This document shows, piece by piece, positions 12,217-20,554 of a DNA stretch of 64,000 nucleotides. The stretch is from Myxococcus stipitatus (GTDB lineage: Bacteria; Myxococcota; Myxococcia; Myxococcales; Myxococcaceae). The notes under the pieces were generated by a model that did no database searches, was not told the DNA's origin, and saw only the letters and a program-made list of their open reading frames with translations. The stretch spans positions 1 to 64,000 of the forward strand of contig NZ_JAKCFI010000016.1 in assembly GCF_021412625.1 (NCBI RefSeq), written 5' to 3'. The position numbers and the translations under genes are program-made. Each line of letters opens with the position of its first letter. Position 1 is the first letter of the stretch.

Positions 12217-12591
12217 ATGTCGCGCATGAGCGAGAACGCGAAGAGCTACGAGGGTGGTTGCCACTGTGGGCGCGTGCGGTACGAGGTGAAGGTCGACCTG
12301 TCGCAGCCGGTGGTGACCTGTAACTGTTCCATCTGTCAGAAGTCCGGGACGATGCTGGCCTTCGTCCCCACGGCGCAGTTCACGCTGCGCTCGGGGCAGG
12401 AGGCGCTGACCGACTACCAGTTCAACAAGAAGGTCATCCACCACCTGTTCTGCTCCACCTGTGGCGTGCGCTCCTTCGCGCGCGGCTCCACGCCGGATGG
12501 CAAGGAGATGATCGCCATCAACGCGCGCTGCCTGGATGGCGTCGACGCGGCCTCCCTCAAGACGATGCCGGTCGACGGCCGCAGCTTCTGA
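12217..12591 (+). CDS. GFA family protein (zinc-binding, CENP-V/GFA fold)
   Basis: 124 aa. Cysteine motifs of the GFA family are complete: GGCHCGRVRYEV, CNCSICQKSG and CSTCGVRSFARG. Members bind zinc; some have been called glutathione-dependent formaldehyde-activating enzymes, but most have no proven activity. Two ATGs, 12217 and 12226 (MSENAKSYEGG), are possible and neither has a strong Shine-Dalgarno. A GC-rich 6-bp hairpin (12686-12701) without a T-tract lies downstream, so termination is uncertain. Confidence 0.88.
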   Translation: MSRMSENAKSYEGGCHCGRVRYEVKVDLSQPVVTCNCSICQKSGTMLAFVPTAQFTLRSGQEALTDYQFNKKVIHHLFCSTCGVRSFARGSTPDGKEMIAINARCLDGVDAASLKTMPVDGRSF

Positions 12592-12747
12592 CGTCACGCG
12601 GGGGTCCGGGCGCCCGGGCGGAGGCCCGTCGCCCGGTTGCCCGGCTGTCGTGGCTTCGCCCCGCGGCCCTGGAGCGCGCCGAGGAGGCCTCGAGCGAGGC
12701 CCCGCCGCCCTCCCGGAGGCCATGCGTGGGGCTTCCCTGCCCATGAC

Positions 12748-12775
12748 TTGCGTCGGGACTCGACGCGCCTTAAAC
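12748..12775 (+). promoter_or_regulatory. Predicted promoter of the ArsR operon
   Basis: TTGCGT at 12748-12753 and TTAAAC at 12770-12775 are separated by 16 nt. A start site about 7 nt downstream would fall at or next to the ATG at 12784, giving a leaderless transcript. There is also no Shine-Dalgarno before the ATG. The -10 match is imperfect. Confidence 0.45.
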
Positions 12776-12792
12776 TGAACCATATGGTTCAG
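12775..12792. promoter_or_regulatory. Perfect 18-bp palindrome over the ArsR start codon (probable autoregulatory operator)
   Basis: CTGAACCATATGGTTCAG reads the same on both strands. It starts at the last base of the putative -10 box and contains the ATG of the ArsR gene at 12784-12786, so it also encodes residues 1-3 (MVQ). A dimeric ArsR repressor bound here would block both polymerase and translation initiation. Confidence 0.7.
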
Positions 12793-13125
12793 CATCAAGC
12801 GCGACTCGATGCGACGTTCGGAGCGCTGGCGGATGGCACCCGCCGGGGTGTCCTGGAGCGGTTGGGACGGGGCGAGGCCTCCATCAGCGAGCTGGCGGAG
12901 CGCTTCGACATGACGCTGACGGGCATGAAGAAGCACGTGCACGTGCTCGAGGAAGCGGGGCTGGTCACCACCGAGAAGCAGGGGCGGGTGAGGACCTGCC
13001 GGCTGGGGCCTCGCCGCCTGGAGGAGGAGGCGGCGTGGATCGACGGCTATCGGCGCATGTTGGAGGCGCGGCTCGACCGGCTCGGCGAGTTCCTCGCGCA
13101 CGAGAAGAAAGGGGAGGACACATGA
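12784..13125 (+). CDS. ArsR/SmtB-family winged-helix repressor
   Basis: 113 aa. The helix-turn-helix reads SISELAERFDMTLTGMKKHVHVLEEAGLVTTEKQGR, and LDATFGALADGTRRGVLERL is the standard first helix of this subgroup. No Cys pairs of metal sensors are present. It belongs to the ArsR type that sits in front of SRPBCC/AHSA1 genes. The ATG lies inside a perfect palindrome, and the stop overlaps the next start as ATGA, so the two proteins are coupled. It probably represses its own operon; the inducer is unknown. Confidence 0.92.
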   Translation: MVQHQARLDATFGALADGTRRGVLERLGRGEASISELAERFDMTLTGMKKHVHVLEEAGLVTTEKQGRVRTCRLGPRRLEEEAAWIDGYRRMLEARLDRLGEFLAHEKKGEDT

Positions 13126-14042
13126 GCAAGTCATCGAACAAGGCCGTCGTCACACTGCCGACCGAACGGGAGATACGCGTCGAGCGCGTCTTCGAGGCCC
13201 CTCGCGAGCGGGTCTGGCGCGCGATGACGGACCCGAAGCAGGTGGCGCGGTGGTGGGGGCGGGGCCACCTGCTCGTCGTGGAGCGCCTCGAGGTGGAGCG
13301 CGGCGGTCATTGGCGCTTCGTCGAGCATGCCGAGGACGGGGTCCACGGCTTCGAGGGGCGCTTCCGCGAGGTGTCCCCGCCCGAGCGCATGGTCCAGACG
13401 TTCGAGTGGGACGGCATGCCCGGCCACGTCATCGTCAACACCACGACGCTGGAGGACCTGGGAGACGGGCGAACGCGGGTGGTGACGACGTCGCTCTTCC
13501 ACACGACAGAGGAGCGCGACGGCATGGCGGCCTCCGACATGGCGGAGGGGCTCGAGCAGAGCCAGCGCGCGCTGGACGCGCTGCTCGCCCAGGAGCCGGA
13601 CGCGGGCGCGGCCCCCCAGACGCCGGAGCAGGAGGTCCGCGCGGAGTTCGAGCAGTGGTTCGTGGACACGGCGAGGCGGGACCTCGATGCCCTGATGAGC
13701 AAGATTGCCGACGACGCGGTGTCCTACGAGCACGACGCTCCACTCCAGCATGTCGGCATCGCGGCCATCCGCGAGGTGTGTCGTCGCGGCTTCGAGCTCT
13801 CTCCCGGGGAGATTCACTGGGAGGTGCCGGACCTCGAGGTGCTCGTGCGGGGCGACCTCGCGGTGACCTGGGGGCTCAATCGGATGTACGGGCAGGGGCC
13901 GGATGGCGCGCGGTTCGAATCCTGGTCCCGGGGAACGCGCGTCTTCCAGAAGCGCGACGGGCGCTGGAAGATGATTCACGAGCACGTGTCCTTCCCGTAC
14001 GACCCGGAGACGGGACAGGCGAGGACGGACCTGCGGCCATGA
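13122..14042 (+). CDS. SRPBCC (AHSA1-like) domain fused to a SnoaL/NTF2-like domain
   Basis: 306 aa, two domains. Residues ~10-150 are an AHSA1/SRPBCC ligand-binding domain (IRVERVFEAPRERVWRAMTD, WWGRG, then TTTLEDLGDGRTRV and the closing helix EGLEQSQRALDALL). After an Ala/Pro/Glu linker, residues ~175-300 form a SnoaL-like NTF2 fold (VRAEFEQWFVDTARRDLDALM, WGLNRMYG, RDGRWKMIHEHVSFPYDPETG). It starts in ATGA overlap with the ArsR gene and ends in ATGA overlap with another SnoaL-like gene. Such pairs are often annotated as stress- or xenobiotic-related; the ligand is unknown. Confidence 0.88.
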   Translation: MSKSSNKAVVTLPTEREIRVERVFEAPRERVWRAMTDPKQVARWWGRGHLLVVERLEVERGGHWRFVEHAEDGVHGFEGRFREVSPPERMVQTFEWDGMPGHVIVNTTTLEDLGDGRTRVVTTSLFHTTEERDGMAASDMAEGLEQSQRALDALLAQEPDAGAAPQTPEQEVRAEFEQWFVDTARRDLDALMSKIADDAVSYEHDAPLQHVGIAAIREVCRRGFELSPGEIHWEVPDLEVLVRGDLAVTWGLNRMYGQGPDGARFESWSRGTRVFQKRDGRWKMIHEHVSFPYDPETGQARTDLRP

Positions 14043-14416
14043 GTGACGACGAGGTGGCCATTCGCGAGCTCATCGCGCGCTGGGTGGACGCGATTCGCGC
14101 GGGGGAGCTCGCGGCGGTGCTCGCCCCCCACCCGGAGGATGTCGTGCTGTTCGACGTCACGCCGCCGCTCGAGGCCCGGGGGCTCGCCGCGTACCGGCGT
14201 CACTGGGAGCCCTTCCTCTTGGACGGGCCTCATGAGGACTTCGAGCTGGGCGGGCTCCGACTCGTGGTCGGCGACACCGTGGCCTTTGCCCACGCGTCGG
14301 TGAAGCTCTCGGACGGCCCCGACTTCGCGGTGCGCCTGACGCTGGGCCTCGAGAAGCGCGGCGGTCGGTGGTGGCTGGTCCACGAGCACCACTCCGCGCC
14401 CGTCGGGAGCGGGTGA
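14039..14416 (+). CDS. SnoaL-like / NTF2-fold protein
   Basis: 125 aa, a single NTF2-like domain: EVAIRELIARWVDAIRAGEL, the FDVTPPLEARG turn, and the closing strands GRWWLVHEHHSAP. It resembles the C-terminal half of the preceding fusion protein, so it may be a diverged duplicate. Last gene of the ArsR operon, 4-nt overlap with the gene before. The 157 nt after it, up to the convergent kinase gene, contain a 14-bp palindrome (14482-14495) but no clear terminator. Confidence 0.88.
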   Translation: MSDDEVAIRELIARWVDAIRAGELAAVLAPHPEDVVLFDVTPPLEARGLAAYRRHWEPFLLDGPHEDFELGGLRLVVGDTVAFAHASVKLSDGPDFAVRLTLGLEKRGGRWWLVHEHHSAPVGSG

Positions 14417-14573
14417 CGAGGGCGGGACTTGCTCCGCCCTGTCAGGGCGCTGGCGCCATCGCGCGCCATCCGCCCGGGCGCGAGGGGGCCCCCTCCCCAA
14501 GGCCCCTGTCGCCGGACATCCAGGCGCGTACGCCACCCTCCACCCCGGCCCGGGAGGCGCGCGGCCGCGCCAG

Positions 14574-15977
14574 CTAGCCTTCGGGGTCTTCCTCGGAGGC
14601 GCGGGACGGGACGCGCTTGGGCGCCGAGCCGTCATCGGGCTTCGCGGTCCGCGCCACGCCCTGTCTCGCGGGAGGCGCGGTGGGCGGCCGTCCGGAGCCC
14701 GTGTCCGGGTTGCGGGGACGCGTCGGCTGCGGGGCCGCCATCATGGGGAGCGTGGCGGGCGAGGAGCCCGTGCCCGTCCGACGCGCGGGCGCCGCGAGCG
14801 GAGACGAACCCGTCCCCGTGCCCTGCGGCCTGGCCTGCGCGGCCTTGGGGGACATGGGCGCCGTCGTCGACCCACCCGGCGTGGTGCGGGGCGCGGCCTT
14901 CTGCTCCTGCGCCGCCGCCGCGGCCTGCTGGCGCGCCGCGAGGCGCGGGTCGTAGTGGATGACGGTGGGCTCGGCGGCGAGGCGCTCCTCCTCCAGCTCC
15001 TCCGCGTACATGTCCGTCATGAACGCCGCGAGGTGCGCGGGCGTCGCGTGCAGCTTCTGCTGGAGCAGGAACTCGTCGAGCGCCAGCTGCACCTCCCCGG
15101 CCGAGGAGAAGCGCTCGTCGCGCTTGCGGGCCAGGGCCTTGAGGACGATGGCGTCCAGCGCCTTGGGGACGTCCGGCACCACCTCCGACGGAGGGATGAT
15201 CTTCGTCCCCACCACCGCCTTGAGCGTGGCGATCTCCGTGTCGCGCTTGAACAGGCGCTGGTGCGTCAAGAGCTCGTAGAACACCGTGCCCAGGCCGAAC
15301 ACGTCCGAGCGCGAATCCAGCGGCTCGCCCCGCGCCTGCTCCGGCGACATGTAGGCGTGCTTGCCCTTGATGGTGCCCACCACCGTCTGGGAGAACTTCC
15401 CGGACGCCTTGGCCACGCCGAAGTCGATGAGCTTGACCCCGCCGTTGTAGCCGACGAGCACGTTCTGCGGGGACACGTCCCGGTGGATCAACGCCAGGTG
15501 CCGCCCGGAGGGGCTGCGGGCGTTGTGCGCCGCGTCCAACCCCGCCGCCGCGTCCGCGATGATGCGGCACTTGAGCCCCAGCGGAATCGCCACCTTGCGC
15601 TGCTGGGCGCGCACGCCGAGCGGGCCCACCGCCTCGCCATGCACGTACTCCATGGCGATGTAGTACTGCCCGTCCACGTCGCCCAGGTCGTAGATCTGCG
15701 CGATGTTGGGGTGGTTGAGGTGCGCGGCGATGCGCCCCTCGTCGAGGAACATCTCGATGAACTCGTCGTCCTCGGACAGGTGGGGCAACAGCCGCTTCAC
15801 CACCAGCAGCTTCTGGAACCCCACGGGCCCCTTCTGCCGCGCCAGATAGACAGCGCCCATCCCGCCGATGGCGATCTTCCGCAGCAGTTCGTAGCGGCCG
15901 AATGTCTCCACGTCGCCCGGTACGATAGCCGCCAGGGGCCCACAGGCGGAAGACCGCCTCGCGTCATTTCCCCTCAT
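14574..15977 (-). CDS. Eukaryotic-like Ser/Thr protein kinase, cytosolic
   Basis: 467 aa. The kinase domain covers residues ~28-310: glycine loop IAIGGMGAVYLA, lysine K61 (LVVKR), catalytic loop HRDVSPQN at 165-172 (a form common in myxobacterial kinases), DFG at 185-187 and the YMSPEQARG activation segment. The tail (~345-467) is low-complexity Ala/Pro/Thr/Gly with repeated GTGTGSSP-like pieces and no transmembrane helix, so there is no sensor domain outside the membrane. A GTG start at 15911 (encoding VETFGRYELL) would match many relatives better than ATG 15977. Substrate and partner unknown. Confidence 0.9.
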   Translation of the reverse strand: MRGNDARRSSACGPLAAIVPGDVETFGRYELLRKIAIGGMGAVYLARQKGPVGFQKLLVVKRLLPHLSEDDEFIEMFLDEGRIAAHLNHPNIAQIYDLGDVDGQYYIAMEYVHGEAVGPLGVRAQQRKVAIPLGLKCRIIADAAAGLDAAHNARSPSGRHLALIHRDVSPQNVLVGYNGGVKLIDFGVAKASGKFSQTVVGTIKGKHAYMSPEQARGEPLDSRSDVFGLGTVFYELLTHQRLFKRDTEIATLKAVVGTKIIPPSEVVPDVPKALDAIVLKALARKRDERFSSAGEVQLALDEFLLQQKLHATPAHLAAFMTDMYAEELEEERLAAEPTVIHYDPRLAARQQAAAAAQEQKAAPRTTPGGSTTAPMSPKAAQARPQGTGTGSSPLAAPARRTGTGSSPATLPMMAAPQPTRPRNPDTGSGRPPTAPPARQGVARTAKPDDGSAPKRVPSRASEEDPEG

Positions 15978-16020
15978 TTCCAGAGGGGCCCGCCAACCTC
16001 GACGCGGCGCGCGAAACGTC

Positions 16021-19000
16021 TCAGGGCTGTTTCGTGGGGGCCTTGCACACGCTGCGGTAGCGCACCTCCACCGTCTGTCCGGGCCTGGGCACCGCCGCGC
16101 CGTTGAAGACGATGGCGTTGGCGTCGGCGTCGTAGGTCCACTGTGACTCCGGCACCGGCTGGCCCTGCACGCGCACGCTCATCTCCGCCTGGCCCATGGG
16201 GTCCGCGGTGAGCGGGAAGTCCGCCTGCAGGTCGCCGGCGCGCTGGATGACGGAGTCGAGCAGCGGCCGGTAGTCGCCATCGCAGATGGACTCCACGCGC
16301 CCGCCGGTGCCGCGCGCCACGGAGATGAAGCGGTCCGCGTCGTCACCCGCCGTGGTGCAGCGGCTGTCGGTGGGCACCAGCGCGTAGAGCTGGCTGCGGT
16401 GGGACATGCCCGTGCCCTTGAGCGTCTGGAGGAACTGGATGTAGCTGTCCGGCGTGAAGCCGGAGTTGTCGTCCTCGTCCGCGAGCACCACCACCGCCAT
16501 GCGCGCCGCCGGGCGGGTGAAGCCCCAGTTGCCGTCGTTGGGCTGGGCGGTGCGCGGGTCGTCCGTCTGCTCCGACAGGGGCGCGGACAGCGCCTGGCGC
16601 ATCGTCTCCAGGCCCTGCACCAGGTTGTGACACAGGCCCACCTCGAGGTTGGCCTGCAGGCCCGTGGCCGCGTTGGGGCTGTTGCTCGACAGCACGCGCG
16701 CGCGGTTGCCGTCCACGGGGAAGAGGCGCCCGGCCTCGCCGCCGTTGGCGCCGCCGCCGCACTGCGGGCCGCGTTGCACCAGGCCCGTGCTGGTGACGCC
16801 CACGCGCACGTCCACACCCTGCTCCCGCGCGTAGTCCAGCCAGCCGGGGATCGCCGACTGGAGGCGGTCCTGGTAGGGCCCCATCGTCGTGGTGTTGGAG
16901 ACGACGAAGAGCACGTCGAGCTGGCTGTCGGTGCCCTGCGTGTAGCGGTCCACCTGGATGCCCTCGTGGTTCGTCTCGCCAATCAGCGGCACGAGGAACG
17001 GCGAGGGCTCGTTGGCCACGCGCAGGTACAGCGGAGAGAAGTGCTGGCCCAGCGTGTCGCGCGCGTAGTCCACCTCCAGCTCGAAGCCCTCGCCGGCCTG
17101 CAGCGTGCGCGGCTGGAGGATGGGCGTGAGCAGCGAGAACTGCCCGCTGGTGCCATTGCCGATGTCCGCGCTCATGACGGTGAGCGGCTCGCTGCACCGG
17201 TTGGAGATGTACGTCTTGCGCGGCGCGGCGGCGCAGTCGAAGCGGATGGGGCCGAAGTCCACGTAGGTCGGCGTGGCGACCAGGCAGCTCGTGCGCGACA
17301 CGCCCTTGAGGGGCAGCGTCACCGTGGGGTGCGCCGGGTTGTTCACCGTCAGCTTCAGCTCGCCGGTGTACGTGCCCTCCGCCTGGGGACGGAAGGCCAC
17401 CATGGCGCTGAAGGCCGTGTCGTAGAGCACCACGCCGCCGGTGAGCGCGCCGCCCGGCATGAAGAAGGCGCCGCCCGCGTCGTTGGACAGGTGGACGTCC
17501 TTCACCGCGCACTCACCCCGGCCGGGGTTGCGGAAGTAGAAGCCCTGCACCGCGCCACGTCCGGGCACCACGTTGCCGAAGTCCATCTCCGGCTGCGGCA
17601 AGAGCTCGAACTCGCAGGGGCCGCTGGTGCGCGCGCGGCCGGTGAGCAGGATTTCGCGCTCCGGGTTGAACAGGTCGTCCGAGCGCACGCGCAGCCGCGC
17701 CAGGAATCCGCCCTCCGACGTGGGCTCGAAGAAGACCTTCAGCTCCAGCGCGTCGTTGCCCGGGGCGATCTCCAACCCGCCGGACTCCAGCGTGGGCCAC
17801 GCGCCCGCGGCCCACGGGTAGGTCTGCGTGCCCCGCGTGGGCGCGCCCACGCTGAACTGCGGGCTGTCGCCATCCGCGCTCACCCCGATGAAGCGCAGCG
17901 AGCCGTTGGTGCCCGCGTTGGTGATGCGGATGACCTGCTCCACCTTGCCGCCCACCGGCAGCTCGCCGAAGTCGAGCGTCACCGGCGTCACCGCCAGGGT
18001 GGGCCGGCCGCCGCGCGCGTCCAGGATGACCTTGGACTGCCGGTCCTTGTCCGACGCGTAGTGCACCTCCAGGTCCCCCACGTTGGGGCCGGAGTAGCGC
18101 GCGGCGAACTCCATGGGCAGCTCCACCACCTCGCCCGGCTGCACCGTGGTGCCCTCCGGCTTGGTCAGCGGGACGAAGGCGAAGTCGCTGGTGACCAGCC
18201 GGGAGATGGTCACCGGGCGCCAGGTGATGTTGCGCGCGCGCGTGAAGGACTGGGTGCGCTCGTGCACCGGAATCTGGTCGAACGGCACCGGCGCCGGGTC
18301 GAACACGAAGGCGCTGGCCACCGAGTTGCCCTTGAGGTCCACCACGGACGGGGTGCAGCCCTCGCACGAGCGCACCTCCAGCCGCGCGCCCATGGCGCCC
18401 AGCGCGCGCGGCAGGTACCGGGTCGCCACCTTGCGCGAGGACTGGGGCGGGATGGTGATGGTGTCCGGGGTGAACGGGTCCGGCCAGTCGCCGCGCACCT
18501 CCAGCGTCAGGGGCAGGTCCACCGGGTTGGTGATGGTCACCTCGAGCGTGCGCTCGCTGTCCACCTCCAGCGTCTCGTAGTCGAGCAGCGGCGGCTCGAT
18601 GCCGACCTGCGTGGGCGTGCCCAGGCCCATCAGCCGCACCTGGGCCTGCGAGCCCTGGTTGGCGTCCGTCGCCACGTGCACCATCTCCTCGGACACGCCC
18701 TCCGCCAGGGGATGGAAGCGCACCCGCACCAGGTGCGACTCGCCCGGCATCACCCGCCCGCCGCCGTCCGCCAGCTCCACCTCGTACGAAGGGTTGCCGA
18801 CGAGCGCCAGCGCCTCGATGGCGAAGAAGGGCACATAGCCGACGTTGCGGATGCGCACCTCGCGCTCCCGCCACTCGCCCACCGGCACCTCGCCGAAGTC
18901 GAGCACGTCCATGTCCACCACCGCGGTCGCCTGCACCGAGCGGGTCTCATCCCCCTCGTGGCACCCCATCGCGGTCGTGACGAGCACCGCCAACGCGAGG

Positions 19001-19026
19001 ACTCGCCCCCTCAACCCCATCCCCAT
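16021..19026 (-). CDS. Large lipoprotein with choice-of-anchor D (ASH/Hydin-type) repeats and a C-terminal VWA-like domain
   Basis: 1001 aa. Signal peptide with lipobox TTAMGC, then several Ig-like choice-of-anchor D repeats marked by DFGEVPVGEW, DFGELPVGGKV, DFGNVVPGRG and DFGPIRFDC. From about residue 690 a von Willebrand A-like domain begins (LDVLFVVSNTTTMGPYQDRL), with later VVVLADEDDNSG. The first MIDAS motif, normally D.S.S, reads VSNTTTM here, so its first Asp is lost. ATG 19026 has GAGGAG about 7 nt upstream; the longer frame lacks a signal peptide. A surface adhesion or scaffold role is inferred. Confidence 0.85.
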   Translation of the reverse strand: MGMGLRGRVLALAVLVTTAMGCHEGDETRSVQATAVVDMDVLDFGEVPVGEWREREVRIRNVGYVPFFAIEALALVGNPSYEVELADGGGRVMPGESHLVRVRFHPLAEGVSEEMVHVATDANQGSQAQVRLMGLGTPTQVGIEPPLLDYETLEVDSERTLEVTITNPVDLPLTLEVRGDWPDPFTPDTITIPPQSSRKVATRYLPRALGAMGARLEVRSCEGCTPSVVDLKGNSVASAFVFDPAPVPFDQIPVHERTQSFTRARNITWRPVTISRLVTSDFAFVPLTKPEGTTVQPGEVVELPMEFAARYSGPNVGDLEVHYASDKDRQSKVILDARGGRPTLAVTPVTLDFGELPVGGKVEQVIRITNAGTNGSLRFIGVSADGDSPQFSVGAPTRGTQTYPWAAGAWPTLESGGLEIAPGNDALELKVFFEPTSEGGFLARLRVRSDDLFNPEREILLTGRARTSGPCEFELLPQPEMDFGNVVPGRGAVQGFYFRNPGRGECAVKDVHLSNDAGGAFFMPGGALTGGVVLYDTAFSAMVAFRPQAEGTYTGELKLTVNNPAHPTVTLPLKGVSRTSCLVATPTYVDFGPIRFDCAAAPRKTYISNRCSEPLTVMSADIGNGTSGQFSLLTPILQPRTLQAGEGFELEVDYARDTLGQHFSPLYLRVANEPSPFLVPLIGETNHEGIQVDRYTQGTDSQLDVLFVVSNTTTMGPYQDRLQSAIPGWLDYAREQGVDVRVGVTSTGLVQRGPQCGGGANGGEAGRLFPVDGNRARVLSSNSPNAATGLQANLEVGLCHNLVQGLETMRQALSAPLSEQTDDPRTAQPNDGNWGFTRPAARMAVVVLADEDDNSGFTPDSYIQFLQTLKGTGMSHRSQLYALVPTDSRCTTAGDDADRFISVARGTGGRVESICDGDYRPLLDSVIQRAGDLQADFPLTADPMGQAEMSVRVQGQPVPESQWTYDADANAIVFNGAAVPRPGQTVEVRYRSVCKAPTKQP

Positions 19027-19248
19027 TGTCCGCTCCTCACCCTTCTCCGCACACGCGCCCGTCTGGGTCTTGGGCGCGTGATCCACCCACCCCGCTTCAA
19101 TCAATTCGCATACCAACCCGAGAGGCCGAGGACGGTGTCCTGAATTCAAGGGGTTGAGATGCAAAGTGGCCGGACTGATGGCCGGAGTGAACGCGGGTGC
19201 CCTGGAAGGAGTAAGAGTTTTCCCTGCGTTCCGACCGGATGGCGGGCG

Positions 19249-20106
19249 TCAGCGGATGAAGGTGGCCAACACCCGGGCGACCTCGGAGGGCCGCTCCATG
19301 TGCACGTGGTGTCCGCCGGGGAACACGTGGGGCGTCCCGACGAGCGTGGGCAGCGCCTCCAGCCGGGCCCGCAGCCGCTGGGGAGCGGGTGTCAGGCCCT
19401 GCTCACCCCGGATGAGCTGCACCGGACAGGTGACGGCCGCCTGGAGGGCCAGCCACTGCGCCTCGTCGTAGCCCTGGGCGAAGCGGCGGCGGTGGCGAGG
19501 GTCGAACGTGAAGGCCACGCCCCCCTCGAAGGGCTCGGTGCCGTGCCGCGCCAGGTGCAGCGCGGCGGCCTCCGGCAGGGAGGGGTTGTTCTCCCGCAGG
19601 CGCGCGGCGGCGGCCGCCACGTCCGGGTAGCGCTTGCGGTGGGGCGGCCGGCGCGAGTCGTCCAGGAAGGCCCGCAGCCGCTCCACCGCGACGCGCGGCT
19701 CGCCGCCGGTGGGGCCCAGGCTCTCGATGAGGGAGACCGTCAGCACGCGCCCGGGGCGCGCGGCCGCGTACGTCAGCGCGACGATGCCGCCCAGCGAGTG
19801 GCCCACCAGGTGCGCCCGCTCCAGGCCCAGCCCGTCCAGGGCGGCCTCCACGTCGAGCGCGTGGTCGGCGGATTGGTAGTGGGCCTCGGGCGGCGCGTGC
19901 GCGCTCCGGCCCATGCCCCGGAAGTCGAGCAGCGCCAGGCGCCAGTGCGCCGGCACGTGCTCGAGGAGGGCATCGAAGGAGTGGGAGTGGTCCAACCAGC
20001 CGTGGAGGAAGAGCACCGCGGGCGCGTCCGCGGGCGCCGGACGGTGGCGCACGTGCAGACGCAGGCCCTGGGCATCGACGAAGAGGGACTCGGGGGATGG
20101 GGACAC
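19249..20106 (-). CDS. Alpha/beta hydrolase
   Basis: 285 aa, cytosolic. Hydrolase landmarks: oxyanion block FLHGWLDHSHSF, nucleophile elbow GHSLGG (Ser), and the C-terminal His in PGGHHVHMERP. The GTG start at 20106 has GGAG 8 nt upstream. Closest in style to carboxylesterase/epoxide-hydrolase-like proteins of the MhpC class; substrate unknown. It ends 222 nt from the start of the large lipoprotein gene on the same strand. Confidence 0.9.
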   Translation of the reverse strand: MSPSPESLFVDAQGLRLHVRHRPAPADAPAVLFLHGWLDHSHSFDALLEHVPAHWRLALLDFRGMGRSAHAPPEAHYQSADHALDVEAALDGLGLERAHLVGHSLGGIVALTYAAARPGRVLTVSLIESLGPTGGEPRVAVERLRAFLDDSRRPPHRKRYPDVAAAAARLRENNPSLPEAAALHLARHGTEPFEGGVAFTFDPRHRRRFAQGYDEAQWLALQAAVTCPVQLIRGEQGLTPAPQRLRARLEALPTLVGTPHVFPGGHHVHMERPSEVARVLATFIR

Positions 20107-20151
20107 GGGCGGCTCCTGCCCCCGTGCCTTATCCGTTTGTCCGGCGCCCGC

Positions 20152-20331
20152 CTAGCGAGGCTGCGCGGGAGGTCGCGGCGGCCCGCCGCTGTCCGGCTTG
20201 GACATCACCAACGCCAGCTGACGCGCCTGGTTCTCCGTGGCGCACCGGTACTCCTGGACCTTCCCGTTCTCTTTCTCGATGCGGAGCACCCAGACGTCGT
20301 TTTCCTTCGTCACGTTCGGACGATGAGACAT
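20152..20331 (-). CDS. Small conserved-looking protein, 59 aa
   Basis: 59 aa: an N-terminal MSHRPNVTKEND, an amphipathic beta-like core (VWVLRIEKENGKVQEYRC), a helix (TENQARQLALVM) and a Pro-rich tail. It looks like a tiny DUF2188-style beta-beta-alpha fold (inference). The ATG at 20331 has GGGGAGG 7 nt upstream, which supports this start over the longer open frame beginning at 20541. The region upstream is AT-rich and has three spaced GACAAA repeats. Confidence 0.7.
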   Translation of the reverse strand: MSHRPNVTKENDVWVLRIEKENGKVQEYRCATENQARQLALVMSKPDSGGPPRPPAQPR

Positions 20332-20439
20332 GGCGGTTCCTCCCCACTGCGGGGCATAAGCACGTCTCGTGCCCGACAAGCCGCATGGAGCCAAAGGCTT
20401 GATATTCCGGCGCACCTGCCCGCACGGGTTGGGCGAGGT

Positions 20440-20490
20440 GACAAATTTCGACCCGGTTTGCGACAAATTTTGGATCACGACCCTGACAAA
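20440..20490. repeat. Three direct GACAAA repeats at 22-23 bp spacing upstream of the 59-aa gene
   Basis: GACAAATTT occurs at 20440-20448 and 20462-20470, and GACAAA at 20485-20490. The period of 22-23 bp is about two helical turns, so the copies lie on one face of the DNA. They are 110-160 nt before the 59-aa gene and downstream of the helicase gene. Possibly a regulator binding array; no regulator can be named. Confidence 0.4.
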
Positions 20491-20554
20491 CGTTGCGTAG
20501 TACCGCGGGGCTGGGTCCAGAGGGACCTGCGGCCGAGACATCGCGAGACATGGC

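Noticed and set aside
12686-12701. 6-bp GGCCTC/GAGGCC hairpin after the GFA gene as a terminator
   Set aside because: Too short and without a T-tract; only noted as a weak possibility.
14482-14495. 14-bp palindrome (GAGGGGGCCCCCTC) between convergent genes as a terminator
   Set aside because: It has no loop and no T-tract; runs of G and C in high-GC gaps often form such palindromes by chance.
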